In this document: one piece after another, positions 26,226 through 36,245 of the stretch
Layout of the letters: each line of letters starts with the position of its first letter
Numbering within the stretch: the stretch's first letter is position 1
Source of the DNA: Phocaeicola abscessus CCUG 55929
Lineage (GTDB): Bacteria; Bacteroidota; Bacteroidia; Bacteroidales; Bacteroidaceae
Direction of reading: 5' to 3'
Length of the DNA stretch: 64,000 bases
Assembly: GCF_000312445.1 (NCBI RefSeq)
Contig: NZ_HE997184.1
Span: forward strand, 257,346 to 321,345
Position numbers and translations under genes: made by a program
Notes under the pieces: model-generated
Seen by the model: the letters and a program-made list of their open reading frames with translations, nothing else
What the model was told of the DNA's origin: nothing
The model's database searches: none

Positions 26226-26251
26226 GAGCCGGGCCCGGAAAAGCCCGGCTC
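26226..26251 (+). terminator. GC-rich hairpin after the DUF6261-like gene
   Basis: GAGCCGGGC (26226-26234) pairs with GCCCGGCTC (26243-26251) around an 8-base loop, 16 bp after the stop. No T-run follows, so it is a terminator of the kind lacking a U-tract or an mRNA-stabilising stem. Confidence 0.5.
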
Positions 26252-26310
26252 GTACATCCATGTTGGAAAGAACCTTATATTTATAACATAAAACACTTAA
26301 AAAAATATCT

Positions 26311-29300
26311 ATGAAAAAACTATTTCCAATCCTTTACTGCCTGTTTACAGGCATCGTAGGGATCTTTGCCCAAGAGCGAGAAGTGAGAGGCGTCGTCCTA
26401 TCCACGGACAATGCCCCGGTTATTCAGGCCTCTGTAGTGGTGAGCGGCCAACGTACCATCGGCACCTCGACCGATCGCGACGGAAATTTCGTACTCAAAG
26501 TGCCGGCGAATGCCAAATTCCTAAAAGTCTCCTACGTAGGTATGACGACGCAGACGGTGGCGATCGAACCGGTCATGCGCATCGTACTCGAACCGGACAC
26601 GAAAGCGTTGGACGAGGTGGTAGTCATCGCCTACGGCACGGCCAAGAAACAGTCGCTGGTAGGCGCCCAGGCGTCCGTCAGCGCTCGACAATTGGAGAAA
26701 AGACCGATTACCAACGTGTCGAACGCGCTGAGTGCGCTCGCTCCCGGCGTTCAAGTCACCACCTCCACCGGTCAGCCTGGAGCCAGCAGCAGCATCCGCA
26801 TTCGCGGTTTCGGTTCCATCAACGCATCTTCGTCGCCCCTGTACATCGTGGATGGCAGCATTTACAACGGTGCGATTTCGGACATCGCTCCGCAAGACAT
26901 TCAAAGCATCAGCATCTTGAAAGATGCCGCCTCTACCGCCCTCTACGGATCGAGCGCCGGCAACGGCGTCATCATGATTACGACCAAGAGCGGAGCTACC
27001 CGGGGGGGGGGGGGAAACCGTCCTTCAACCTGACCATCAATCAAGGTACGAGCCGCAAAGGGCAAAAGGATTACGACAAAGTAGGGATCTACGATTTCTA
27101 CCCGATGAGATGGCTGCAATGGTTCAACGAATATAAATACGACAAAAAGAAGAGCGACGACGAATCGGCGCTGTACGCCAATTATCTGGTATTCAACGAC
27201 CTGAAATACAATCCCTATGCGGGCATCAAGTCGTATTACGAAGAAGATCCCGAAACGGGAGAAATCCATCTCACGCAAACCCCCAATCCGCAAGCCTTCT
27301 CCTTTCCGCAATTCGTGATGCCTGACGGCACGCTGAATGCCGAAGTCAACGGTTTGTTGTGGGGAGACGATTTGGACTGGGAAAAAGATCTGTTCAAAAC
27401 CGGTTACCGGCAGGAATATATTCTCAGCGGAGGCCTGAACACCGACAAATCGAAGAGTTATATCTCAGTGGGCTGGTTGGATGAAGACGGTTACAAAATC
27501 AAAACGAATTTAACCCGATTCTCCTCGCGCGCCAACCTTACCTACGAGATCAACAAATACCTCACGGTGGGAAGCAATTCTCAATTCACCAAGACGCATA
27601 TCGAATCGCCCAAACGGGCAGAGGGAAATTACTCGAGCAACTCGTTCCATTTCGTCAGGAACATCGCTCCCATTTACCCCATTCACGTGCACGACGCCCA
27701 AGGCAACTACGTGCTGAAAAACGGAGAAAAGATCTACGACCACGCTTCGACCAGACCCTACAACGGGAAATTCAATCCCATCGAAGAGTCCTATCTGGAT
27801 AAATCGTACGCGGAACGCGACGCCATTACCAGCAGAAACTTCGCGGAAATAAAAGCGTTGCCGGAACTGACCTTCCGCACCAATCTCTCGTACGACCTGT
27901 ATCGGGCGACCGAGAAAATACGCTACAACAACTCCATGGGCGATCAGCCGCAGGGGATGTTGGAAATCGAAAACCAACGCATCACCACCGTGACGTTCAA
28001 CCAACTGGTGACCTATCGCCGGAACTTCGACGCCCATCGTCTCGAAGCCTTGCTGGGACATGAAAGCTACGAAATGAAACAGGCGGTTTCGACGATGAAC
28101 AAGGAAAACATGGCCATTTTGGGTATCGACGAAATGCCCAACCTCTCGAAGATGTCGGATATCAATTCGAAGACCGATACCTATACCAAAGAAGGTTACT
28201 TCGCCCGTTTGAATTACGATTACGGCGACCGCTACAACCTGTCGGCTTCGTATCGCCGCGACGGTTCGTCCCGCTTCCATAAGGATAATCGCTGGGGAGA
28301 TTTCTGGTCGGTAGGTGCGGGCTGGCATCTGGCGAACGAATCCTTCATGAAAGGTGCCGCTTCCTGGCTGAACGAGCTCAAGCTCCGCTTCTCCATCGGA
28401 CAAACGGGGAACGATCGTATCGGAACATACTACGCCTATCAATCGCTGTACATCCTGGGGAACAACAACTTCGAAACGCTCGGAGCCCGATTCTCCTCCC
28501 TGGGGAACCCCGATTTGAAATGGGAAACCCAAACCAGTTACGACTTCGCCGTCGAATTCGGCCTCTTCGGCCGGCTAAGAGGCTCGGTGGAATTCTTCAA
28601 CAAGGAATCCAAAGATCTGATCTTCTCCTTCCCCCTGCCGATCTCGACCGGAGTCAGTTCCGTATTCCGAAATATCGGGAAAGTCAGGAATTACGGTTTC
28701 GAATTCGATCTGAAATACGAAATCATCCGTCGTCGCACGCTCTCTTGGGATGTGAACGTAAACGGCACGACGTACAAGAATAAAATCATCAGACTCCCCG
28801 AAGAAAACAGAGAAAAGGGAATCGAACTGACTTATAAGAAATACGTCGAAGGAGGCAGCATCCAAGATTTCTATCTGAACGAATACATCGGCGTCGATCC
28901 GGACGACGGCTTGGCTATCTATCGTATCGACGACATCAATTATCCCAAACAGGCGGATCCGTCCAATCCCAACTTCGTAGGCATGGAAAAAGAAGGCGAG
29001 AAAGCCACGTGGACCAAAGACGGCCGTTTCGCCAAAAAACATTTTTGCGGCTCTTCCATCCCCGATCTGTACGGAGGCTTCGGCACGAACGTATCCTTTA
29101 AAGGCTTCGACCTAAATATGCTGTTCGCCTACCAGTTAGGCGGCAAAACGTACGACGGCGCTTACCAAATCCTCATGGGGCGTTCCCTGTCAAGCGGACT
29201 CGCCATGCACAGCGATATGAAAAAAGCATGGAGAAAACCCGGAGACATCACGAACATCCCCCGACTCGATTCGGGAAGCAGCGGACGATACGACAATCTT

Positions 29301-29552
29301 ACCTCAGACCGCTATCTGATTTCGTCCTCCGCGCTGATGTTGAAATCGCTGAGCATAGGCTATTCCTTCCCCCAAGAATGGATTAGCCCGTTCGCCCTTT
29401 CGGGATTGAGATGCAGCATCGCCTGCGAAAACCTCTTCTTGCTCTCGAAGCGCAAAGGGTTGAATCCGATGATGAACTATGCGGGAACTACGGGCAGCGC
29501 TTTTTACGACTATCAAAAAGTAATTACGGCAAGTGTTTCAATTTCATTCTAA
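26311..29552 (+). CDS. SusC/RagA-family TonB-dependent receptor, frameshifted at a poly-G tract
   Basis: Outer membrane importer of the SusC family, about 1080 residues if in frame. It has a signal peptide ending IFAQ, a carboxypeptidase-regulatory-like domain (VRGVVLSTDNAPV), a TonB box region (LDEVVVIAYGT), a plug (RIRGFGSINASSSPLYIVDG) and a 22-strand barrel ending SVSISF. The first frame runs 26311-27033 and stops just after a run of 13 G (27002-27014); the remaining 815 or more codons continue in another frame to 29552. A tract of 11 or 14 G would restore one frame, giving RG(n)KPSFNL as in relatives. Either this is phase variation in the off state or a homopolymer miscount. susD follows after 15 bp. 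Confidence 0.9.
27002..27014 (+). repeat. Homopolymer of 13 G inside susC
   Basis: Uninterrupted G tract after ACCC and before AAACCG, placed exactly where the two susC frames meet. Such tracts are classical slipped-strand switches. The present length puts the downstream barrel out of frame. Confidence 0.85.
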
Positions 29553-29567
29553 CAATACGGAAATACG

Positions 29568-31130
29568 ATGAAAAAGATTAATATATTATTTTTAGCAATA
29601 ATGCTGCTTGGGAGCGCAGGCTGCTCGAGCGACTTTTTGGAGACCGAACCCTCGGACAAAATCTCTTTAGATCAAGCTTCGCAGAGCGTGGATGGGCTTA
29701 AGACCATTTTGGAAGGAATGCACAACATGATGTACCTGTATACGTTCGGCCATTTCTTCGGCAACGGCGAAGCATCGCTGAATGCCCAAATCGATATGTT
29801 GGGCGACGATATGATTAACACCAAACCGGCCTTTTTCATGGGCGTTTATCGTTGGGAGGAACATCGCGATCCGTATGGCAGCATCAACTATAAAGCGTGG
29901 GACTTCTACTACACAGTCATCCAACATGCCAATGCCGTGTTGCAGGGAGTGCAAAAATTGGATGTCTCCGAAGAAGACAAAGCTTTGATAGCCGGAGAAG
30001 CGCAACTCTTCCGAGCTTACTGCTATGCGAAACTCGTGCAACTTTTTGGCAAACGGTATGTAAAAGGAGAGGATAACAACAGCCTGGGAGTTATTCTGAG
30101 GTTGGAGCCGAACTACGACCCGATGGCTCGTTCGTCGGTAGCGCAATGCTATGACCAAATCAATAAGGATCTGTCCGAAGGGTTGGCCTATTTATCGAAA
30201 GCTTCGACAGTAAGGAAAAAGAATTGGATCAATTACAATACGGCGTGCGGCATCGCTTCCCGAATCGCTTTGGCACAATCCGATTGGACCAAGGCGGAAA
30301 CATATGCCGATTGGGCCATTACCAAATCCGCCTCGATGGGCATCGCCCTTCAGCAGGGACAAAAGTTGTGCGACGGATTCAACGATTACGGCGCATCCGA
30401 ATGGATGTGGGGCTATCATCAGGCGGCCGACCAAAATATTTATTTCCATGGATTCAATGCCAACTACTCATACAATTTCGCCGGATATAACAAGTCGTTA
30501 AGATATGCGATCAATCGCGGATTATACGATAAAATGGGCCAAAAAGACGCCCGACGAAACTGGTGGGTGTGCCTCGATCAGGGCGATAAGATTCCCGAAG
30601 ACGCGTATTCGGGTTATTTCGAAGGAGGTATGACCCGCCCCAATTGGGAAATAACCGGGCAATGCATCAAATTCAAATCCATCAACAACAAGACGACGGT
30701 AGGGGATAACGTGTTGATGAGACTGAGCGAAATGTATTACAACAAAGCCGAAGCCCAAGCCAGACAGGGAAAGTTCGAGGAAGCGATCCAAACGCTCCAT
30801 ACCGTTATGATCACCCGAGATCCCGAGTACGACGCATCGAATCTTTCCGGCGACGAACTGATTGAGGAAATCTTCCGAAATAAGCGATTGGATTTTTACA
30901 TGGAAGGCCTCCGCTTCTATGACATGAAACGGCTCGGGATCGTACCCGATCGCCTCCACGCAGCGAATGCCAATTATTTGAAAGGTAAAGATTTAGAACA
31001 ACTGATTTCACGTAATTCGGGAGAAAACGCCAAGTCAATCGCTAAGACAGAGGATGCGAAAGAATGGCAATTCGTGATCCCTTACGATGAAATCAAAGGG
31101 AATAATCTGTGCGAACAAAACGAATTGTAA
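29568..31130 (+). CDS. SusD/RagB-family nutrient-binding lipoprotein
   Basis: Surface lipoprotein of 520 residues that caps the SusC channel. The lipobox is LLGSAGC with Cys19, followed by SSDFLETEPSD, the common SusD opening. The helical TPR-like core includes GEAQLFRAYCYAKLVQLFG and NVLMRLSEMYYNKAEA, and the C-terminal NKRLDFYMEGLRFYDMKRLG is a hallmark of the family. No glycosidase or sulfatase gene lies next to the pair, so the ligand may be a peptide, as in RagAB, or a glycan handled elsewhere. A strong terminator follows. Confidence 0.93.
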   Translation: MKKINILFLAIMLLGSAGCSSDFLETEPSDKISLDQASQSVDGLKTILEGMHNMMYLYTFGHFFGNGEASLNAQIDMLGDDMINTKPAFFMGVYRWEEHRDPYGSINYKAWDFYYTVIQHANAVLQGVQKLDVSEEDKALIAGEAQLFRAYCYAKLVQLFGKRYVKGEDNNSLGVILRLEPNYDPMARSSVAQCYDQINKDLSEGLAYLSKASTVRKKNWINYNTACGIASRIALAQSDWTKAETYADWAITKSASMGIALQQGQKLCDGFNDYGASEWMWGYHQAADQNIYFHGFNANYSYNFAGYNKSLRYAINRGLYDKMGQKDARRNWWVCLDQGDKIPEDAYSGYFEGGMTRPNWEITGQCIKFKSINNKTTVGDNVLMRLSEMYYNKAEAQARQGKFEEAIQTLHTVMITRDPEYDASNLSGDELIEEIFRNKRLDFYMEGLRFYDMKRLGIVPDRLHAANANYLKGKDLEQLISRNSGENAKSIAKTEDAKEWQFVIPYDEIKGNNLCEQNEL

Positions 31131-31164
31131 CATTACGATACGGATTTTGAATGGGTCCATGCGA

Positions 31165-31211
31165 TCCTGCCGGGCGCTATGCCGTCAAGCATGCGCCGGG
31201 CGGGATTTTTT
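31165..31211 (+). terminator. Rho-independent terminator after susD
   Basis: A GC-rich stem of about 13 pairs (one mismatch, one G-U) extended by ATGC/GCAT around a CGTCAA loop, followed by TTTTTT at 31206-31211. Confidence 0.8.
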
Positions 31212-31306
31212 AATCCGTTTTCCTCGTCGTTAATTAGATTACTTCAAAATTGATGAACGAAGCGGAAAATTCCATTCCATTCAATGGGTTATGACGATAA
31301 AACGCT

Positions 31307-31314
31307 TATATTTG
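31307..31314 (+). promoter_or_regulatory. -7 box upstream of resB
   Basis: TATATTTG matches TAnnTTTG; no clear -33 partner is seen at 19-20 bp. Confidence 0.45.
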
Positions 31315-31394
31315 CACTAAATCGAATGCTATGAAAATTTGCCGCTCATCGCATAAAGCGCTTCTCGTTCTCGGGCGAAAGTTCGTGTGGTACC

Positions 31395-32663
31395 ATGCGG
31401 AGAGAGGGCAAGGAAATCGGCCGAAATTATATCTTTATGTGGGAGAAACCATGGACCGTTAAGGAAGGATTCGTAATGGGCGCAGGCCTGCTCATTACCG
31501 GAGAATTGTTGCAGTTGAGCGTCGGCCCCGTCGACTGGCAAGCATTCGCATGGCCGGTCAATCTGATCGTGCTCGTCGTATGGATAATCGGCGTATCGAT
31601 CCTCTACGCGATGCGCAAAAAAGTCTATGCCTTTCGTTTCCTGACCACAGGGGCGGCCACCGTCTCCGCCTTGGTGTATGCAGTCGCATTGACGGCATTC
31701 ATGGGACTGATCCGTCAGGTAGGCGACACACAGCCTGCTGCCGATAAGATAGGCTTCACGAAAATGCTTTCGTTCTGGCCATTCGTGATAATATACCTAT
31801 GGATAGCGGTGATCGTAGCGCAAGTCGCACTTTCCCAGCTGCACCATTTCAAGTGGCGATCGCTTCCCTCGCTCGTCAGCCACATCGGATTGCTCTCGGT
31901 TCTGGTCGCCGCCACTTTAGGCAGTGCCGACATACAGAAGCTGACCATGACGACTAAAGTAGGTACTCCGGAATGGCGGGCATACGACGAAAAAGGAAAG
32001 CTCCACGAACTTCCCTTGGCGATCCAGCTCAATGCGTTCACCATCGACGAATACCCTCCGAAACTGATGATAATCGATAGCATCGGCATTCCCCTGCCGG
32101 AGAAAAAACCCGTTACGCTACTGCTCGACGACACTTTTAAAGAAGGCAAACTCTTAGGCTGGAACATAACCTTGAAACAGAAATTGGAACTCGCCGCGCC
32201 GGTGATGACCAAAGACACCGTTTATTACGTGGAATGGCCATCCTTGGGAGCGGTATGCGCCGTGCTGATCGAGGCCACCTCGCCTGATCGTCGATTGGTC
32301 CGACAAGGATGGATCACCTGCGGCAGCTATTATTTCCCTTATCAAGCACTCGCTTTAGACGACAAAAATATCGTAATGCCGAATCGCGACCCCGAACGCT
32401 TCACTTCGAAAGTAGAGATCATGACCGCGAAGGGTGCGCATATCGAAACGACGATCGAGGTCAACAAGCCGGCAAAGGTGGAAGGCTGGAAGATCTATCA
32501 ACTTAGTTATAACGAACAGATGGGCAGATGGAGCGATACCAGCGTCTTTCAATTGGTGACCGCCCCTTGGCAACCTGTCGTTTACACCGGGATATGCCTG
32601 ATGCTCCTCGGCGCCGTGCTGCTATTCATTACTGCACAGAAAAGGAAGAGAGGGAAACGATGA
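31395..32663 (+). CDS. Cytochrome c biogenesis protein ResB-like
   Basis: Inner-membrane component of the System II haem delivery complex for c-type cytochromes. Up to 422 residues: three to four N-terminal membrane helices, a large periplasmic domain (about 190-390) and a last helix near the C-terminus (VVYTGICLMLLGAVLLFI). The arrangement and its partner ccsA, coupled by ATGA, identify it more than single motifs do. An internal ATG at 31437 (MWEKPWTVKEG) is an alternative start that many relatives would favour. Confidence 0.85.
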   Translation: MRREGKEIGRNYIFMWEKPWTVKEGFVMGAGLLITGELLQLSVGPVDWQAFAWPVNLIVLVVWIIGVSILYAMRKKVYAFRFLTTGAATVSALVYAVALTAFMGLIRQVGDTQPAADKIGFTKMLSFWPFVIIYLWIAVIVAQVALSQLHHFKWRSLPSLVSHIGLLSVLVAATLGSADIQKLTMTTKVGTPEWRAYDEKGKLHELPLAIQLNAFTIDEYPPKLMIIDSIGIPLPEKKPVTLLLDDTFKEGKLLGWNITLKQKLELAAPVMTKDTVYYVEWPSLGAVCAVLIEATSPDRRLVRQGWITCGSYYFPYQALALDDKNIVMPNRDPERFTSKVEIMTAKGAHIETTIEVNKPAKVEGWKIYQLSYNEQMGRWSDTSVFQLVTAPWQPVVYTGICLMLLGAVLLFITAQKRKRGKR

Positions 32664-33448
32664 GTTGGAATTATTTTATCCTATTCGCCGCGGTGGCGAC
32701 TATCGGTTGGATCACAGGCGCTATCGCCGCATGGAAAGGAAACCGCCGAACGACATACATATCAACCCTCGCTGGTCTCGCCGTATTTTTCAGCTATATA
32801 CTGACGATGTGGATAACGCTGGAACGTCCACCGCTGCGCACCATGGGCGAAACACGCCTTTGGTACAGCTTCTTCCTCCCTTTCGCCGGGCTGATGATAT
32901 ACAGTCGTTGGCATTATAAATGGATTTTGAGTTTCAGCACACTCCTCGCCGTCATCTTCATCGTCATCAACATCCTCCGGCCGGAGATTCATAGCAAGAC
33001 CTTGATGCCCGCGTTACAGAGCCCTTGGTTCGCTCCACACGTGATCGTTTACATGTTTGCCTATGCATTGCTGGGAGCGGCTACCGTGATGGCGGTATAT
33101 TTGCTTTTCTTCAAAAAGGGAAGTCCGACCGTTCACGAAATGGAAATATCGGATAATTTAGTGTATGTAGGCCTCTCGTTCCTGACGATAGGCATGCTCT
33201 TCGGCGCCTTATGGGCGAAGGAGGCGTGGGGACATTATTGGGCGTGGGATCCGAAGGAGACTTGGGCGGCCGCTACATGGCTCGGCTACCTCGCCTACAT
33301 CCATTACCGGTTGAATAACAGAAAAAATGTGCGAATAGCTCTCTGGGGCCTGATAGGCTGCTTTCTACTATTACAAATGTGTTGGTGGGGCGTCAACTAC
33401 TTGCCCGCTGCGCAAGGTGTAAGCATTCACACTTACAATGTGGGCTGA
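32660..33448 (+). CDS. ccsA: Cytochrome c assembly protein CcsA/CcmC-like
   Basis: Haem-handling membrane protein of 262 residues with about eight helices. The tryptophan-rich WWD-type motif is clear (WGHYWAWDPKETWAAATWL), with conserved histidines in FAPHVIVY-like (WFAPHVIVYMF) and near the end. It works with ResB to attach haem to apocytochrome c in the periplasm. The start codon overlaps the resB stop (ATGA). It converges on the NigD-like gene with a 16-bp overlap of coding ends. Confidence 0.92.
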   Translation: MSWNYFILFAAVATIGWITGAIAAWKGNRRTTYISTLAGLAVFFSYILTMWITLERPPLRTMGETRLWYSFFLPFAGLMIYSRWHYKWILSFSTLLAVIFIVINILRPEIHSKTLMPALQSPWFAPHVIVYMFAYALLGAATVMAVYLLFFKKGSPTVHEMEISDNLVYVGLSFLTIGMLFGALWAKEAWGHYWAWDPKETWAAATWLGYLAYIHYRLNNRKNVRIALWGLIGCFLLLQMCWWGVNYLPAAQGVSIHTYNVG

Positions 33449-34098
33449 GGAAAGTCGAAGGTGCGGCTGATCTTGCCTTCTTTGTAAGTGTTCAGAGAGA
33501 AAATCACCCGATCGCCCGCTTTCAGTTTATAAATCCAAAGCGGAACCGACAGGTAAACCGTCCGACCATACCCTTCCACATCATTATTGCGATCATGAAG
33601 CAGGGTGAGATACAGGGATCTGCATCCGCCGACCTGCATGGTAATGCTGTCTTGAACGAAGGAATAAACATGCGGCAAATCCTTTACCTGCACAACAACG
33701 CTTACATTCAGGTAACGGTCGGACATCCACATGCTTTGAAACTTTACCGGATCGGTGGGCACCGCTTTAAAATGTGCTCGGGGAATAGGGATCGCCGAAA
33801 CGGTCCGTGCAACGGAATAAACCGTCGCAGTGGAAGTACCTTCGCCGGCCTGCGCATACCTGGCCAAGACCCGATACAGGCTATCCGGCACCAATCCACC
33901 GATCTTCTTCTCATTGCGGATGGTCCATTCCTGCCCTCGGTCGGTAATCAAGGTTTGTGCATTGCCCTCCTTGTCCGTCCGCATTTCCGCCAACTCCGTC
34001 CGCATGTCGGGATATTCGAAATCACGATCGCCGCCGCAGGCGATAGCCGTCAGGATGAACCAATACGCGATGAAGGGATGTACGATCTGTCTTTTCAT
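33433..34098 (-). CDS. NigD-like lipoprotein
   Basis: A 221-residue exported lipoprotein: signal peptide with lipobox-like AIAC at Cys21, then GGDRDFEYPD. The body is beta-rich (GQEWTIRN, YLNVSVVVQVKDLPH, IIF-like end VIFSLNTYKEGKISRTF). This is the pattern of Bacteroidales NigD-like proteins, for which no activity is known. Its 3' end overlaps that of ccsA by 16 bp on the opposite strand. It lies 3 bp after the acyltransferase-like gene on the same strand. Confidence 0.6.
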   Translation of the reverse strand: MKRQIVHPFIAYWFILTAIACGGDRDFEYPDMRTELAEMRTDKEGNAQTLITDRGQEWTIRNEKKIGGLVPDSLYRVLARYAQAGEGTSTATVYSVARTVSAIPIPRAHFKAVPTDPVKFQSMWMSDRYLNVSVVVQVKDLPHVYSFVQDSITMQVGGCRSLYLTLLHDRNNDVEGYGRTVYLSVPLWIYKLKAGDRVIFSLNTYKEGKISRTFDFPQPTL

Positions 34099-34101
34099 AC
34101 T

Positions 34102-35259
34102 TTATTCTTTAACTGCAAGGTAGTTAATAAGCGGGTTCGCATACATCTTCAATAGCATTTCCGAAAGGAAAGGTTCATCCTTGTCGGGCAATTCGATCTT
34201 GTCCAAGCGATTGCGAAGATACTGTTCGAACTTCTCCCGTTCGGCGTCGGTGTAGTGTTTCTCGAACCGACGAGAATCCTCCAGGCAGTCGAGCGCGATA
34301 TAATTCACCGCATACAACTTGTAATTGCTGAATATGTGTTTGTCTATACACCTTTTGAGAGCTGGGAAAAAATCGGTCTTCCTCGGATATTTCGACGCCA
34401 GTTCCTTCATCTCGGTATTGATGCAAGGCGCAGCCTTCACGTGCACACGGCCTTTATAACCGAAGATTCCCGTTTTCATACTGATCATATCTTCTCCTTC
34501 TGCCTTATGAAAATCGGCTTCGTCCCGTCGTCGTTGCAATTCCCCCGCTTTCAGGAAATCGCAAGGATCGTATTCGTACGAGAAGGCCAGCGGAACGATA
34601 TTCAGCTCGGCCAACCGATCTTCCGGCGTCCCTTCACCAGCGATGCTTAACATTTTCAGAATGCTTTCCTGCGTCGTGTCGTTCGCATCTTTCGCTCTTC
34701 CCTGCCGTTGCGCAATCCAAACGTTTTCATGTTTTTCAGAAATGGCGAAATGAATATAACGCGACAGGGTATTCAACGTTTCCAACTGTTTCCGTCCCGT
34801 TAAGCCACGAACCACGATGAATGCTTTCAGTATACGCACCAATCGCCTGATCCATGGATAAACCAACAGGTTATCGCCGATAGCGATTTCCGTGGTATCA
34901 GACCATTGCGCATCGATGAGCGCAATCGATAGGAGGGCAGGATCCATCACGATATCCCGATGGTTGGATACGAACGTATAACGCCTCGACCAGTCGGTCA
35001 AAGCGGAAAAGTCTTCGGTCAAACCTTCCGAATTTTTACGCAGCAGTTGTTTGATCAGATCGTAGAAGAACGTTTTCTGGAATTCCAGATTCGTCTTGCA
35101 TCGACGCATTTTCGCTGCGATCATTTCAAAAGGAAGCGACATCATAGCGACAGCCGCTTGGCGAAAATCAGTATCCGCAATCAATTCCTCGTACGCCTGA
35201 GGCAATTCTTCCGGCGAATACGGGCGGATCGAATCGAATTCTGCAGGTATATTCATCAT
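34102..35259 (-). CDS. Acyltransferase-domain protein
   Basis: A 385-residue protein with a PlsC-like acyltransferase core: TFVSNHRDIVMDPALL carries the HX4D motif, preceded by a helical N-terminal region. Such long Bacteroidales proteins are annotated as 1-acyl-sn-glycerol-3-phosphate or glycerol-3-phosphate acyltransferase-like. The usual EGTR motif is not evident; NVWIAQRQGRAKDAND occupies its place, with QRQGRAKD resembling the variant in this subgroup. It overlaps the ddl stop by 4 bp and belongs to the pasta-rluD-ddl transcription unit. Confidence 0.75.
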   Translation of the reverse strand: MMNIPAEFDSIRPYSPEELPQAYEELIADTDFRQAAVAMMSLPFEMIAAKMRRCKTNLEFQKTFFYDLIKQLLRKNSEGLTEDFSALTDWSRRYTFVSNHRDIVMDPALLSIALIDAQWSDTTEIAIGDNLLVYPWIRRLVRILKAFIVVRGLTGRKQLETLNTLSRYIHFAISEKHENVWIAQRQGRAKDANDTTQESILKMLSIAGEGTPEDRLAELNIVPLAFSYEYDPCDFLKAGELQRRRDEADFHKAEGEDMISMKTGIFGYKGRVHVKAAPCINTEMKELASKYPRKTDFFPALKRCIDKHIFSNYKLYAVNYIALDCLEDSRRFEKHYTDAEREKFEQYLRNRLDKIELPDKDEPFLSEMLLKMYANPLINYLAVKE

Positions 35260-36245
35260 TTTCTACATTCGTTGAATTTATCTTCTATAATATCGGTGAG
35301 CACGTCTCCGAGGTCTAAACCGGCCGCACGAACCTGTTGCGGAATGAAACTGGTAGTCGTCATGCCTGGAGTAGTATTGATTTCCAACAGGTTGATAACA
35401 TCTCCCTCGGTAAGGATATAGTCGATGCGGATGATGCCGGAACAACCGAGAATATCGTAAATGGAAGAGGTCAGTTTACGAATCCGCTCCGCCGTCTCCT
35501 CCTGGATACGAGCGGGAGTGATTTCTTCGACCTCTCCGTTATATTTGGCATCGGTATCGAAGAATTCGTTATGCGAAACGACTTCGGTGATAGGGAAAAC
35601 GGTCTGTTTTTTCGTCGTCTTATAACAACCACAGGTGATCTCCGTCCCTTGCATAAACGCTTCGATAACGACCTCCGGACTTTCTCGGGCGGCTTTCTCG
35701 ATGGCCGGTCGGATCTGTTCTTTGCGCTTCACTTTCGTAATGCCGTAACTCGATCCGCCGGCATTCGGTTTAACGAAACAGGGAAGGCCGATTTTATTTA
35801 TGACCTCCTGATCGCTGATCGACTGCCCTTTTCGGAGCAGGATGGCATCCGCCGCTTTTACGCCAAAACTTTTCAGGTACTGATTACAAGAGAACTTATT
35901 AAAGGTAAGGGCCGAGGCCAATACATTACAGCTGGAATAGGGAATGCCCATCATGTCGAAATAACCTTGCAACAGACCATTCTCTCCCGGCGTGCCGTGA
36001 ATGGTAATGTAGGCGAAGTCAAAATGTTTCTTTTCTCCGTTTTCTATGAAACCGAAATCATTCCGGTCGATAGGAGTCAGCGATCCGTCGAGCAAATGAA
36101 CCGTCCAACGGTGCCCCTTCATTTCGACGATATACAACTGATAACGTGCTTTGTCCATAAAAGTGTAAAGCCCCTGCGCACTGCGCAGCGAAACGGGAAG
36201 TTCACTCGAATCTCCTCCGGCAACGATGGCTATGGTTCGTTTCAT
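35256..36245 (-). CDS. ddl: D-alanine--D-alanine ligase
   Basis: ATP-grasp enzyme of 329 residues making D-Ala-D-Ala for peptidoglycan. Conserved segments are IHGTPGENGLLQGYFDMMGI, the ATP-lid region PCFVKPNAGGSSYGITKV and the metal-binding LLEINTTPGMTTTSF. The ATG at 36245 overlaps the rluD stop by ATGA and gives a normal length, so longer upstream reading is rejected. It lies in an operon in the order PASTA protein, rluD, ddl, acyltransferase, NigD-like. Confidence 0.95.
   Translation of the reverse strand: MKRTIAIVAGGDSSELPVSLRSAQGLYTFMDKARYQLYIVEMKGHRWTVHLLDGSLTPIDRNDFGFIENGEKKHFDFAYITIHGTPGENGLLQGYFDMMGIPYSSCNVLASALTFNKFSCNQYLKSFGVKAADAILLRKGQSISDQEVINKIGLPCFVKPNAGGSSYGITKVKRKEQIRPAIEKAARESPEVVIEAFMQGTEITCGCYKTTKKQTVFPITEVVSHNEFFDTDAKYNGEVEEITPARIQEETAERIRKLTSSIYDILGCSGIIRIDYILTEGDVINLLEINTTPGMTTTSFIPQQVRAAGLDLGDVLTDIIEDKFNECRK

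Noticed and set aside
27105..29552. Separate gene for the SusC barrel with a start at 27105
   Set aside because: The translation continues upstream of the ATG in the SusC pattern up to the G tract, and a receptor barrel without signal peptide and plug is not functional.
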